A stretch of 64,000 nucleotides of DNA. It comes from Macrotrachela quadricornifera (Eukaryota; Rotifera; Eurotatoria; Philodinida; Philodinidae). The translations under genes were made by a program, and so were the position numbers. Below the pieces are notes generated by a model. That model made no database searches. It saw only the letters and a program-made list of their open reading frames with translations, and was not told the DNA's origin. Within the stretch, counting starts at the first letter, position 1, and the number at the start of each line of letters is the position of its first letter. Shown here one piece after another: positions 1 through 11,159 of this stretch. The stretch covers positions 835,335 to 899,334 of the forward strand of contig JAJEKB010021106.1 in assembly GCA_022393335.1 (NCBI GenBank). Reading direction: 5' to 3'.

Positions 1-345
1 ATCATGATTATTACGTACAGCAGTTCGAATAAAAAATGCGAGATTATTTTCACTTAATGCATGAGTTTTTCCGTAGACATAAACGACTAGGACACGTGTT
101 GATGATGTAACTTCATTGAAAATTTTAGAGAAAGTGCTGTTTTTGTCGATAATATGAGAAGATCGTGGTGGATGAGGAGATTCCGACGAATGAGGGGCTC
201 TTGATGAATATGACAGTTGTGATAATTTAGAAAACCGCTGTAAATGAGAAATAAATGCGTAACTAATGAGAGCAAGGGCAATAATAATAACAAATATAGT
301 AGAATTTAATCTTTTAGGAGAATTATTCGTATTGATATGTACCAT
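1..345 (-). CDS. Type II membrane glycosyltransferase-like protein, 5' exon, cut by the window edge
   Basis: The reading frame is open from an ATG at 345-343 to the window edge (115 codons, no stop). The protein starts MVHINTNNSPKRLN, followed by a hydrophobic segment at about residues 17-31 (STIFVIIIALALISY) acting as a signal anchor. A Ser/Pro/His-rich stem follows, then a soluble start with TRVLVVYVYGKTHALSENN and LAFFIRTAVRNNHD. This layout (short cytosolic tail, one membrane segment, stem, lumenal domain) is that of Golgi glycosyltransferases, and the VLVVYVYGK...NLAFFIRTAV motif resembles a family of predicted glycosyltransferases that I recall as abundant in rotifers. The bases before the ATG are A-rich, as for the other genes here. 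The catalytic part lies outside the window, so family and substrate are inferred. Alternative: another type II membrane enzyme. Confidence 0.72.
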   Translation of the reverse strand, partial: MVHINTNNSPKRLNSTIFVIIIALALISYAFISHLQRFSKLSQLSYSSRAPHSSESPHPPRSSHIIDKNSTFSKIFNEVTSSTRVLVVYVYGKTHALSENNLAFFIRTAVRNNHD

Positions 346-2280
346 TTTTTTGTAACAAGTCTAAACGAAAAATAAGATAACTATTAAGTATTCTACACTT
401 CAAACAAAAACTTTGGTGTAAAACTATTTATGAAGTAATGGATAGACTCTGATCTCAGAAGCACATTCCCAGGTGTCAATCCGTTTTTCAGCCGAGGTTT
501 CGTGAGTTTTATATATCTTATTGAGGTAGGGTAAGGATGAGAGTTTTTTGATTGATCCTAGCAAGATATTAAAATCTTGATGATGTCTTCTTATAACCTC
601 CCATTTTTGGAGCAAAGCTATAGTTCTAAATTTCGATCTGAAACTTCTCACACATAAAGATCTCGGCTGGGCTAGCTAGTTTGCTGAAAAAGCTTAAGTA
701 GTTTCGAACGTAGTTTCTTCGAGCTACAGAACTATTAAGGTACAGATCTTTTCCATAGACAGTATATGTAGTACAGATGTTTCCAAATCATCATATCTCG
801 GAGATACTTTGCCCAAAACCTATGAAATTTTTCTACAAACAGGTCTAGCGAAGACTTTTATATGGGCATAGTTGAGAGTCAAAATTCCAAACTGTAGCTT
901 TGCTGCAAAATCGAAATACGATAGAAAAAGTCACTAAGATCTCAATATTTTGCCACGATCAACCCAAAAACCCGAAACTCTTTCACCATATACTTAGCTT
1001 ACTACAATTTACAAGATGCGCGAAGCCTTAACTGAAAAGCCGATTAACATCCGAGAATATTCTGTTGTCAGTGCTTATTAATCTGTCTATCTCTCCGCAT
1101 GAATAACATTCTAAATGGTATTTCAACTGTCAATTGTTGTGTCTCATTAATTGAAATTTCGTCGAACGCAATACCAAACAATTCAACCTCTTCATATCTT
1201 CTCGAATCGATTGCTGAGTGGCCTACTCATCGAATCTATGATCATTCCACATTAAATAGTACCCATAAGACTAATCTTTTATGATTTCGAGCTGGTTCTT
1301 GCCAAACTTGATTAAAATCCTGTAAGAATTTCTCCATTTTGTCCTGAAAAAACGATAAAATCCTAAAAACACAGCATGTATTGTAGGATTTCTTGAGGGA
1401 AGGATAGGATTTAACAGACGATCCACCAGAAGACTTATTATATTGTTGCGAAAAGCTTTTAGATTTTCGATTGAATCATTATATTTGAAGCCTAGGAAAA
1501 TTTATCATAAAGACAAATATCAATCGATTCTCATTTACCGTTAAGAAAAAAATAGGAAAGATCTTAATCTATTAAAATATGTGATCATACCTTACAAATC
1601 AACTTTTCTTTATCAAAATTGCAGTTTGTTTCCATTCTTGTACTAATATGGTTTATAATATTCTTCTCTCTCACCTAAGCAAGTATACGTTAAAATCTCG
1701 TTAGTCTTTATTTCTATTCTATGAACCACCGGATATAGTGTTATCACTAATTATTGAGAATTCTATAGCGACAAGAGACCACAGCTTATGTCTACTTTTT
1801 TTAGCTGTTATATTTATTTTCACCATTTTCTCCATGTTGCACATTCGTTCGGTCTACTGTTAGTATATGAGAATATTCATAAGAACCTACTATATATCGA
1901 TCGTATATTATCAGATCGAGAAGAATGATCGGTATATTGCGACAGAACGGAAGTTAAAGAATAGGCTACCGCTCAAATATCATACTACCATCCATTATTT
2001 GCTACTACTAACAAGTATCGCCATCCTATCATATCTTCGTATAAAAATAATAATAATGTCCCATAGAGTTATCACCCGTTGGGACGTACCGCTTTTATTA
2101 TTACTAGTTTCCAGATGCAGTCGGGTTCTATCGTCTTTTCTTTTTACAGACGATGGTATCTGCGCCCTCTTTGCCCAGCATATTGATTTAAGATGTAGTC
2201 AACACGAATGGCTCATGTGCAATGAATTATTTGAGATAACTTAACCGTTAGTGACATGTCGAGGGTCATTCCATGGATGA
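346..2280. other. Intergenic, no supported gene
   Basis: Only short chance ORFs are present (for example minus 424-651 and plus 1867-2244), without recognisable motifs, splice pattern or gene-like codon use. Around 1310-1440 the motifs AATCCTG and TAGGATT recur, resembling the degenerate repeats inside the element at 37-40 kb. Confidence 0.5.
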
Positions 2281-2350
2281 TGTTACTGAGAGGTGAACAC
2301 AGTACCTTGTGGGTGCGTGCCAAGCAACGTAACCACTCAACTATGGCTGC
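2281..2350 (-). repeat. tRNA-like relic, possibly a tRNA-derived SINE head
   Basis: Read on the minus strand this stretch has a good internal A box (TAGTTGAGTGG) and, 34 bases later, a weakened B box (GTTCACCTCTC, where GTTCGANNCC would be expected). It starts GCAGCCA like an acceptor arm, but no complementary 3' arm is visible and the anticodon stem is poor. It is therefore not a functional tRNA; a tRNA pseudogene or the head of a SINE fits better. Only one copy was noticed in the window. Confidence 0.35.
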
Positions 2351-4221
2351 TATTTTTGCATTGCCTTAAGTAGCTCACATTATATTTCTCAGTCTAACAA
2401 CGGTTCTTGTCATGTTTGAATCATACAGAGCATCATCTATTTTTATTATTAGGATGTCCTTTTTTTCTCTTTTTACTGTCTGCATCTGAAACCAAACGAC
2501 GTCTACTCATATTTATTCGTCTATTTTTTCTTTTACATTATGCTATTTTTCTCTATAAGCTCTTTCATTCCTTCACTTTACCAATGCTTCATTCGAAAAA
2601 TTCAAGAATATCAACTAATGTGCGAACGAAGAAATACACTGTAAACTTCGATGTCATTCCGTATGATACAATTTATTTGATCATACTATCATCATTTTAG
2701 TACTTTCGTGCAATTTTTATCACCGCCAGTAGAGTATATTTCCTTTTGTTTTTACTTCTACCGATCATCGCAAAGAAAGGTTATTTTATTTAGGTCACTC
2801 TCAAGCAAACGGAACAATATTGTTTTATTAAAAATTTTCTTTTGGTATTATTCACAGTGAATGAGAAGGAGAAAGTCATCTCTCTAAAAATTCATAGAAA
2901 AACTAGATCTATCATATCGTCGTATCAATTCCGATCTTGAAGACTGCTTTATTGTACTTTTGATAGGCACTGTTCGAAAAATTTTATTGCCAAAATTAAG
3001 GAAAAAAGCATACTTTTGTACTTCTTGCACTTCTTCGTATTTCTTTATGCTTCTCTGTATTTTCCGATGTCAACACTCTCAATCCCCAATATCGCGTAGT
3101 ACGCTTTGGTGATTCCGTAGTTCACCAATACAAGAATATGCTTTTTTCCTCATGCCCAGAACACAAAAAAATAAATTTGTCCTGCTTTGAGAATGAAATT
3201 TTTTGGGCAATTCGTATAAAAAAAAGCTGTTTGTAGAGAGTATGTTTCTCTAAAAGAAACTGTACGAATAAATACATCAGGTCCTATCAATAGAAGCATC
3301 AAACAATTCACCAAATTATAAAAGATACACAACTATCGTAGGGTTATGAAAAATTTGAATAAATAAAATGGTAAGCAGCGATTATATTCCTACACTCAAA
3401 CATAACCATCAGATAGGACTGTTGTAAATATATTTTGAATAGTCCCAATCTTTCATAAAAACAGGAGGATAGAGCGATTAAATTGCACTTTTTCATAAAA
3501 TTCGAGAAAAAATTTCCAGTTGAGGCAATCAATCAAGCTAATAAATCACGATAAAATCGCTAATTTCTTCATGATTTTGGTGACATAGAACGTTTGTGAT
3601 GTTGCATATGTCATCCATGATTTTTTTCTACACTTCATTCATCATCCCTTCTCTCTTCCTCTTTCTATGCATCATCAATTTGTTCTTTTTATCTACTACG
3701 TCTATTATTTTTAATCCACCTTTTCATAAATATCTGATCCATCTCATGTCATTTTTGGCGACGTTTTAAATATTAAGAAATCTAATTTAACGAGAGTCAA
3801 ATAGCAAAAACCGAAATTGAAAAGGCAACTTAAGAAAAAACATCGTACATGGGTAAAATTACAGAAATGCACTAATGAAATAGTTTATTTATATATCTAC
3901 TAAATCTAAATATAATACAAAACTTTCAACCTTTGCTGTTTTTTTAATTAACGACCGTCGAACGTATAAGATGTGCATATAAATAAAAATGATCACATTG
4001 ATCATCGTTCATCAAAATTAAAAAAGAAATTGCATGTATTATGTAACATATGACCTCCACCACTATATAGTAACATATATGATACAACATATATCGGCAT
4101 ATTATAACACATCATACAACATATATGAGTATATCATACTATACGTCATACAGAATATTATGTAACCAAACATGTAAAAAATGAAAAAATTCAAATTAGT
4201 ACAATTGATTATATATACTTA
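2351..4221. other. Intergenic, AT-rich, no supported gene
   Basis: A 97-codon hydrophobic frame at plus 2407-2700 and small minus frames near 3150-3532 have no recognisable features. Between about 4030 and 4150 the sequence cycles through variants of CATACAACATATAT, a degenerate AT-rich simple repeat. Confidence 0.5.
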
Positions 4222-4605
4222 GGTCTGACCAAAAGTTCGCTCACTGTTAAAAATATACAAAAATAAAGAGAAATTTTGAATTTTATTTTATTAAATGTTC
4301 AAAATAATTACCATGATTATTTATATAAAGTTTCATTCGCTCTAATAGTTTGTTAAAAGTTTTTTTTAAATTCGTCTTTTGGAATATTTTTCACCACCTT
4401 GGATATCGCATGAACTAATGGTTTTTCATTTCGTTGATCTGTGACATTTCGTTTGATCTAATCATTTAACCAATAATCACACGGTGCCAGGTCAGATGAA
4501 TAAGATGGATACTGTATTATATCAAGAGCTTTTTCTATTAAATAATTAATCACATCTGAATGACGATGGGATCCAGTATTACTGTAAAGCATTTTATACC
4601 TTTTA
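4222..4605 (-). pseudogene. Dead mariner (DD34D) transposase fragment with terminal repeat
   Basis: On the minus strand the translation contains SHRHSDVINYLIEKALDII, then YSSDLAPCDYWL, the mariner signature around the third catalytic Asp. The spacing from the second catalytic position to the Asp of CDYWL is 34 residues, as expected for DD34D. After an in-frame stop (DYWLND*) and a one-base shift, the usual C-terminus follows (LLERMKLYINNHGNYFEHL). The second catalytic Asp is replaced by Ser (LYSN instead of LHDN). A terminal inverted repeat starts GGTCTGACCAAAAGTTCGC next to TA at 4220-4221. The N-terminal half is absent; a fold-back element lies just beyond at about 4663. Stops, frameshift and the lost residue show it is inactive. 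Confidence 0.82.
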
Positions 4606-4662
4606 TATCATTTGACTTTCTTTATTTTCATATTTCTTTGACAATACGCTTGAGGCAGTTTT

Positions 4663-5428
4663 GTACTGGATGGTCCAGATTAAATGGCAGTGTCTGTACT
4701 TTCTGTTTTTCTTGTTTTAATGTCTAAAGCATTCTTCTTGATTTTTTTAACAGAAGATGCGCGCGTGAAATGCTCTTGAGGGTGATTTAATCAATTGTTT
4801 GAACAAATTTGTTTTAAATAGAATAGATTCATTGATTTCTATGGGGCTATTTTATTAAACGCCTGTCTTTAAGTATCAGGAGCGATAAATCTTTTGAATA
4901 ATTCATTTCAAAATCATTTTACGTCTAGGCGCTGCAGGTTCATTTATCTGACAAAATGAACGAAAATAGTTCAATTGATCATTTGAGAAGCGCATCAAGA
5001 GTATTTCGCCAATTACATTTGAAATTTTGTAGCAAGATGCACCTACAGCACATTTGCATAACGTGACTTTGAAATGAATTATTCAGAAGACTTATCATTC
5101 TTAATACTTAAAGACAAGAGCTTAATGAAATAGCCCCATAGAAATCAATAAATCTACTCTATTTAAAATGAATTTGTTGAAACAATTGATTAAAATCACT
5201 AATCCATGAAAACAATTTTATGCTCAGAAACTCTTAGAAAGTTGCACTCATTTTTCGAAATAGTGTTATGGGTTTTTATAAAATAATAAAAGCTACCGTA
5301 GATAACTGGAATATACCATTTTAAAGAGCATTTCACGGCACCACTTTTGTTTAAAAAATCAAGAGAAATGCTTTAGGCATTAAAACAAAAAAATACAGGC
5401 ACTACCATTTAACCTGGACTGCCCGATA
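4663..5428. repeat. Fold-back (long inverted repeat) element
   Basis: The two halves are imperfect reverse complements. The left arm (about 4663-4930) contains GTCCAGATTAAATGGCAGTG, AATGTCTAAAGCATT, TGAAATGCTCTTGA, CAATTGTTTGAACAAATT and ATTTCTATGGGGCTAT. The right arm (about 5070-5428) carries their complements in reverse order. The centre near 5000 is unpaired. No transposase frame is present, so it is a non-autonomous fold-back element or MITE. No target duplication could be recognised. Confidence 0.7.
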
Positions 5429-5880
5429 GATCATTTTTTCTTTTTCAAAACCTTTAGCTCTTCTGGTATTGGATGAGATACTTAGAAATTATGCAAAACA
5501 CGAAGATTCTTTATGAATTATCACTCCTAATCAAAATCTTTCCACATTCACCATTATCAGACAAAATCTCTGGTTTAATACAGTCGAACAGAAAATTTGT
5601 TATGGTTCAGCATTTAGAGACAGAATCCTTCAGAGTTCCACAGATATTGTGTAGAACCCGCTGAGTTCAGCATTATTGGACAAGGCTATTCATGGTCCTT
5701 CAACTGTTATGCAGAACTACTTTTGGTTTCGCAAGTGTTGCAGAGCTAAAAAAAATTCTACAAAGCTCTTTTTTTTATCTTCAGAGCACGTAAGTTCTAT
5801 TGCTGCGGGAATATGCGTCCAACATGATTTTTTCTTCAACTGAATGAGCTTTCGTCAATCTCCACAATTAATATTGAATC
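5429..5880. repeat. Weak ~30-bp degenerate repeat, otherwise intergenic
   Basis: From about 5630 to 5750 variants of GTAGAAC/GCAGAAC/GCAGAGC recur at roughly 28-32 base intervals. Copies are few and diverged. No gene is supported. Confidence 0.3.
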
Positions 5881-6264
5881 CTAAATTATCATTTGTGTCT
5901 GTTGAAGCCTCCAAACACACACTTCCCTCAAGTAGTTGTTCCAGTTTATGACAGCATTTTGACCAATTTCAAGCTCATCCTTTGAAGATTCGACCGATAT
6001 TCTCTTTGGAGACCAAGAATAAATGAATACGATGACTGTTCGAAAATGAGATTTCGTGCCCATTAATCAATTATTTGTGCACAAACCTTTTTTATGACGA
6101 CATTCATGCAAATGGTCTCTCCACCGATCTTGAGTACCGAATAATAATTTCATTTCGTGGTCATTCTTGCAAAGTCTTTGAGCTTGTATTATTCCACGTT
6201 GTTGTAAGTATATGACGGTTGCAGCCTTATCAGGAATTTGTTTAGAGAAACGTATGAAATTCAT
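5881..6264 (-). pseudogene. IS1595/ISXO2-like (Merlin-type) transposase relic, N-terminal half
   Basis: The minus strand reads MNFIRFSKQIPDKAATVIYL with a degenerate zinc-ribbon-like stretch (RLCKNDHEMKLLF...RDHLHECRHKKG) in 6264-6067. It continues after a frame change with GTKSHFRTVIVFIYSWS and NAVINWNNYLREVC in 6060-5881. An N-terminal ribbon, an HFRT...IVFIYSWS helix pair and an INWNNYLREVC motif are what I know from ISXO2-like/Merlin transposases, which are common in rotifers. The DDE catalytic core that should follow is missing. The frame break and truncation make it a dead copy. The assignment is by motif memory and a profile search would settle it. Confidence 0.6.
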
Positions 6265-7052
6265 AATGATAGTATTTAAGAAATATGATAATGACGTGAA
6301 GGTAGCTAACTTACTGTCGTCGACTGGATGATAATACAACATGAATGTAGTTATATAACACATACATGAGGAAGCATATCAAAGGAAAGGAAAAAACCAT
6401 GGAATTCAATATTATGGGTTGTAATTGTTTTTTTTTTAAAGTTTAATATCGATTCTAAAGTGTCTAGAAGCAAGAAATGTCTCACTACAGATGCGATTGA
6501 TTGCTGCGATTTAGACGCAAATGAAACTTGATTCAAATGCATTTTGATACAAAAAATATTTAGATAGAAAATGTGAATAATTTATTCTATTAAATGATAC
6601 AGGAGAAACATTCATTCTGGCTACAATATCATTGTTAATTGAAGGTAGATCATCATTGATAACCTGTTCTATTAATTAAATATGTGCATCTAAAAGAAAG
6701 TTTTTGAATATATCCACCATGAAATTCTCTACAGATATGTTCACATAAAATTTCATTGAATTGTTTTAATGATTATTTTATAAGACGAAAAAAATATTCG
6801 ATATTATAATCATTTTAATGCACCCAATATTTTTCAATGAAATCTATTAGTTTTTAAAACATCGATTTTTGTATCAGAGAAAAATATTTGAATGACTCTT
6901 AGGCAGAATAAAATCGATTAATGAAGAGAAAAAAAAGATTATTTTCACAGTAGAATATCGATTACATAAACGTCAATATTTTTATTCTTCAATAAATATA
7001 AAATGCTTGAATGTCATTTTATACTCACTGTTCTTTTTTCAAGCATTTTATT
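6265..7052. other. Intergenic upstream of the Ly6-like gene
   Basis: AT-rich, with no supported coding frame. The stretch just before the gene (about 6960-7050) probably holds its promoter and 5' UTR, but no defined element was recognised. Confidence 0.4.
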
Positions 7053-7603
7053 ATGACAACAAAAATTATATTTTGTGTGTTTTTATTGATTTTTTGTATC
7101 GGTAAGTTTAAAAATTATGAAATATTTTATATTAAAATCTATTTTTATTTTCTCGTAGAAATTCATTATATAAATGCGTTGGATTGTTATTCATGTTTAA
7201 GTATAGGACAAAATATAACTGATTGTCATGATCCATTAAATACTAATGGAACATCAATTCAATCAATTAAAGTAACAACTTCAGATGCACTCTGTACAGT
7301 ATGTATTATAGTTTACTTCAATTAACAAACAAAACAAAACATAAGAATTGTATTTTATAAATATAGAAAATCATTGGTAAACTTAGCAACAACATACAAT
7401 TTACTTTACGAAATGGTAGTTTAAATGGTTGTCCCAAAGGCATGAATAGTACAGATATTGTTGGAAATAGAACAGATATTCAAATTGCTTACCTTAAAAT
7501 TCATTGTTGTAACAAAAATTTTTGTAATCAAGCAAATCATCAATATTATACTCAATGGTATTTTCTACTTTTAACAACTATTACTATCTATCTTTTTATA
7601 TGA
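7053..7603 (+). CDS. Ly6/uPAR-type three-finger, probably GPI-anchored surface protein
   Basis: Three exons: 7053-7101, 7159-7298 and 7367-7603, with introns of 57 and 68 bp, both GT-AG. The product is 141 residues. It has a signal peptide (MTTKIIFCVFLLIFCI, then a cut near NALDCYSC) and eight cysteines after it, at about 26, 29, 39, 62, 85, 110, 111 and 116. The N-terminal DCYSC and the final HCCNKNFCN are the classic LU-domain boundary motifs (CCxxxxCN). Several N-glycosylation sites (NIT, NGT, NGS, NST, NRT) are present. The C-terminus is hydrophobic (YFLLLTTITIYLFI) and ends at the stop, as for GPI-anchored family members. The ATG at 7053 is chosen because it begins the signal peptide; an upstream in-frame ATG at 7011 would bury it. 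LU proteins act as surface ligands or receptor modulators; the ligand is unknown. Confidence 0.8.
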
Positions 7604-8339
7604 GATAACATAAATGATTATTCATTGAACAACTCATCAAATTATTTAAAACTTTTGAATTTCTTCATTTCACACAAGAGATTAATGTTAAATATTATAT
7701 TCTGAAATATACTCTTATTAAATAAATATATATTTGAAACAAGGACATCAGTATGTATCTCGACAGTAGAGACGAGCACATGGTCCGAACTAAAGTCTAG
7801 GTTGGGAATATAAATTATCGGATCAAACAATGAGCATGATTCTATACTCCAACTCGATTCAGCACTTATATACATTCAAATAATCAATGAGACTCCTAAT
7901 TGTTAAAAACAGTTGCCATGCTTAAGAATAACTGTTTAGTGTGGGTACTAATTAGTGGTATATTATATTTGGTGTAAATATATACACCACTAGTCCTACA
8001 TTAGATCCTTTAAACACGAAAGAACGAGTGTATATATACAATCCATTGTATCAAGGATTATAACAATAAGATGTGCATCCGCGTATCTAAGATGGAAACA
8101 AAAACAAAAAACAAATGTGTTAAAATAAAAAATCAACAGAGGAAAAAAAGGAAACGATTAGCATAAAAAACAGAAAATAACCGAAAAGAAAAGAATGAGC
8201 TTTATGGAAAATAAAATTATTGTTATCTGAACAATAAAGAGCTAATTTGATTGAAACTACAAAAGTCAATGCTTGATTATATTCGATGTTGATTAATGAA
8301 AGAAGAATTGATAGATGCAATGAATAATTTTAAAGAGTT
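7604..8339. other. Intergenic, no supported gene
   Basis: It holds the Ly6-like gene 3' flank and AT-rich sequence. The minus ORF at 7642-7875 has no family features and is taken as chance. Confidence 0.45.
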
Positions 8340-8473
8340 ATGATAATGATAAATAATTTTGATGAGAGCGCAACACATACGACAAATCCTTTTGATATAG
8401 AACCAATAAATATGAATAATAATTTTGACGAAGAACCGATATACAGCGACAATGGCGGCGGAGTACCAGTCGC
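8340..8473 (+). CDS. Candidate orphan first exon (NPF-containing N-terminus)
   Basis: From the ATG at 8340 the frame reads MIMINNFDESATHTTNPFD, continues with IEPINMNNNFDEEPIYSD and ends GGGVPVA at a consensus donor (GC|GTAAGTG, 8474 on). The acidic, Asn-rich composition with an NPF motif looks coding and recalls N-termini of vesicle-trafficking proteins such as SCAMPs, but this is weak. No matching second exon was found; transposon sequence begins about 200 bp downstream. It may be a gene broken by insertion, or a 45-codon chance ORF. Confidence 0.28.
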
Positions 8474-8690
8474 GTAAGTGAGGCTCATAATATTTTTTTC
8501 TACTGTCAACTTTTATTAAAACATGAAGCAAAATATAAGTCTTCTTTTTATTAAAAACTACAACGGTCATTTTGAAAATAAAACGAATCAGCACTTATCA
8601 AAAAATAACTTTCTCTGTTCGTTCTTTTATGCAAAAGTTGAACAGAGACTTTTCAGATCAATAGAATCTGTCCTTTCTTTGTATATATAG

Positions 8691-9335
8691 GGTATCCCAT
8701 AAGTTTTGAGGCATGACAAAGCTGATTTATATAAAGATACAGAACATTATCTAACCATTGTGTTTCTGTATCAGCTTTGAGTATTCGCGATGGCCTTTCA
8801 AATCATATATTATTGAATAACACCTTTTCGTATAGTAATGAAAATATAAACATGAGAATGCTATGGTAAATTTTTCGAAATTGACCAATATGATGCAAGA
8901 TGTATCAAAATATCTCCAACTTCTTTTTATTTCACACGTATCTTGATATAGACAAATGATAAAATCTTGAAATTTTTTTAGAAAGATGCATCGTTCAAAC
9001 TTCTACAAAAATGTCAAAACAAATACTTACTCACTTATTCTAATGGTCTACTTGCTACTCAGAATGAACAACTCACACAATAGTGCTAATTCCCATTGTA
9101 CTGAGCATAATAAAAATATTTCGAAAAATTTCTTCTTGTGCAGTTGTGGTCTGGTTCCATAGACTTTGTAGAGCTTTCCATGATGCATCCTTTAAAAAAA
9201 ATTTCAAGATTTTATCATTTGCCTACGTTGAGATATGTGCAGAATAGGCCATGCATCATATTAGTCGATTTCAAAAAAAAATGGCCATAACATTCTCATG
9301 TTGATATTTTTGTGATTGTTTTTATTTCCAGCTGT
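8691..9335. repeat. Fold-back element with mariner-like terminal sequence
   Basis: At 8691, after a TATATA run, the sequence GGGTATCCCATAAGTTTTGA resembles a mariner-type end. A small hairpin follows (AAAGCTGATTTATATAAAGA against TCTGTATCAGCTTTG). Then come long inverted arms at about 8840-9005 and 9170-9330, sharing AACATGAGAATG, CAATATGATGCA and CAAATGATAAAATCTTGAAA with their complements. No transposase frame is inside. The right outer end is not defined. Confidence 0.55.
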
Positions 9336-9387
9336 TTATCACGAATAACTGTTTGAAAAAAATTGGGAATCAATGCACATTCTCGTT

Positions 9388-10653
9388 TCAATCTGTCAAA
9401 AAAATTAAAATATCGTCGACTGTAAACTCTTGTATTTCAGTGCAAAGTCCATCAATAATACCAGCGTCAAAGCCATTTACAGCCGTGATTAAAAACCCTT
9501 GAACTTCACATAACAAAGGAAGAATAGATTGCTTGAATCGATTGTTCAGTGCTTTGAATACTTCGTCAAATACATATTGATACTGTTTTTTGTATGATTC
9601 GATACAGGTTGACGATAATTCAGGTATTCGTGTGGTATCAGTAATAAATCGAGAAAGCAGCCGACGAATGCGTGGCACTTGTGACTCATCCGTTAAGTAT
9701 TCTGATTCAGCTACCAATTTTGAATAGAAATTTTCCAAATACTCGTCTGATTTAATTTGGGTAAAATAGCTAACCAGAACATTGATAGCATAGAACACAT
9801 CATGTAAACCATTGTCCACATGTTGTAACGAGTAAGAAAGTTCTTCAATGGTCAAGAAAATGAGGCGATCTTATCATATAAAACAAACTGAGAAATATTT
9901 TTCAAACAAATTTCTAGCTAAGAATGAAAACGGCAGATTTCATCTAAATAAAAAAAAATTTTCAAGAAACTTTATCTAATTTAAGACCAAAAGCTATTCA
10001 GAAATTTTGTATTTGATTCAACCAATCAACAGCTGTAATATCCGATGCACCTTTTTGATCAACCACTTCTTGCACCACAGATTTGACAAGCTGATAATTA
10101 GTCAGTACTGAGTTTATTGATGATACTCGAACAGTCCAACCAGTTCGACACAAAGGCTTCAATTGAGAGGAACTAATAGCCAAATCATAATAGAGTTTCT
10201 CAGCAATATTTAAACACTTTGATGATCTTGGAACAAAATTTACTATGTCCTTCGTAATATTGATAGTTACATTGATTGCAATTGGCTCCCTTGCCGGATC
10301 TTGTAGAGCCAAATCAAGACTATGTACGTTACAACGAACAAAATATGGTTTCTTTTGTTTTCGAAGTATATCATTTGCTACACCATCATGTATGCCACTC
10401 ATCGTTGCAGCACTATTGTATCCTTGTCCACGACAAGTATCGAGACTCAAATTGCAGCGAAGACGAACACCAAGAATAATTGTTCTAATATGTTCAGCAT
10501 TTTGTGATTCTAGTTCATAAAGGCCAAGGCAATCTTCATGTATACTAAAGCACTCATCTACCAATCGAATTAAAATGCTCAATTGTGTTTTACCCGATTC
10601 ATCAGTGAATCCATCAAAACTGGGAGCAAAAAATGATCTCTCAGATATCTAGA
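9388..10653 (-). pseudogene. Dead hAT-superfamily transposase, ZMYM1/DUF4371-like
   Basis: Minus strand. After a splice-acceptor-like TTCTAG the frame reads ISERSFFAPSFDGFTDESGK, the first catalytic Asp region, then TQLSILIR. The block CRGQGYNSAATMSGIHDGVA (normally CRGQGYDGA), CNVHSLDLALQD and CRTGWTVRVSSINSVLTNY (the conserved RW-type box) follow. A second open piece (9855-9388) carries the helical C-terminal part (DESQVPRIRRLLSRF, NRFKQSILPLL). The join between them (about 9856-9997) is full of stops. The second catalytic Asp appears to be Asn. These are the motifs of hAT transposases annotated as ZMYM1-like or DUF4371 proteins. The 5' exon is missing. Confidence 0.76.
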
Positions 10654-10949
10654 ACGTAAAATCATCGCATAGCATGAGAAGTTTAACCTTGAGATTAGAG
10701 TACTGCAAACCGGCCGGGCACCCAGCACTCGACCGGATTCGGACCAGCAACTGGTGACATTACCGAATTTGTAATTTTATAATCTAATACTATTACTATA
10801 TAGAAAAGAAAGAGTCAAAATAAATCGAATAATGATTTATCGATTTATTGTTCATTAAAATATTTTATAAAGAAGAGAATTCAATTTCTTTGTGTAATTT
10901 TTTGTTTCAGATAAAAAATCTCTATTGTTTTGTTAAAACATCTTGCAAC

Positions 10950-11123
10950 ATGAACAGTTGGAGAAAAGATAAAGAAGATATTAAAACTAAATTAGGAAAA
11001 GATATTTTTAAAACAAGTAACGCTCGTCTGAAGACTCGCTCTTCTCTTTCTCGTAGAAATCGTGTTTCTAAACTACCATCAAGCTATTCGCTTATAAAAT
11101 TAAAAAAACCGAGTAAGATGTAA
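10950..11123 (+). CDS. Short basic ORF or exon of unknown role
   Basis: The 57-residue frame MNSWRKDKEDIKTKLGKDI continues with a Ser/Arg-rich part (TRSSLSRRNRVSKLPSSY) and ends KLKKPSKM. It is preceded by a pyrimidine-rich TTTGTTTCAG acceptor-like site at about 10910 and followed by AT|GTAAGT, a donor-like site at 11120. It lies between the candidate left end of the hAT element and its transposase, so it could be an N-terminal exon of that element. No domain is recognised. Confidence 0.25.
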   Translation: MNSWRKDKEDIKTKLGKDIFKTSNARLKTRSSLSRRNRVSKLPSSYSLIKLKKPSKM

Positions 11124-11159
11124 GTTCCTCACCCTCCCTGCCTTTGACCAAACGTCATA

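Noticed and set aside
1867..2700. ORFs of 125 and 97 codons
   Set aside because: They are hydrophobic and low-complexity, with no splice context or family motif.
10245..10520. Three plus-strand ORFs
   Set aside because: They are antisense to the minus-strand hAT transposase relic.
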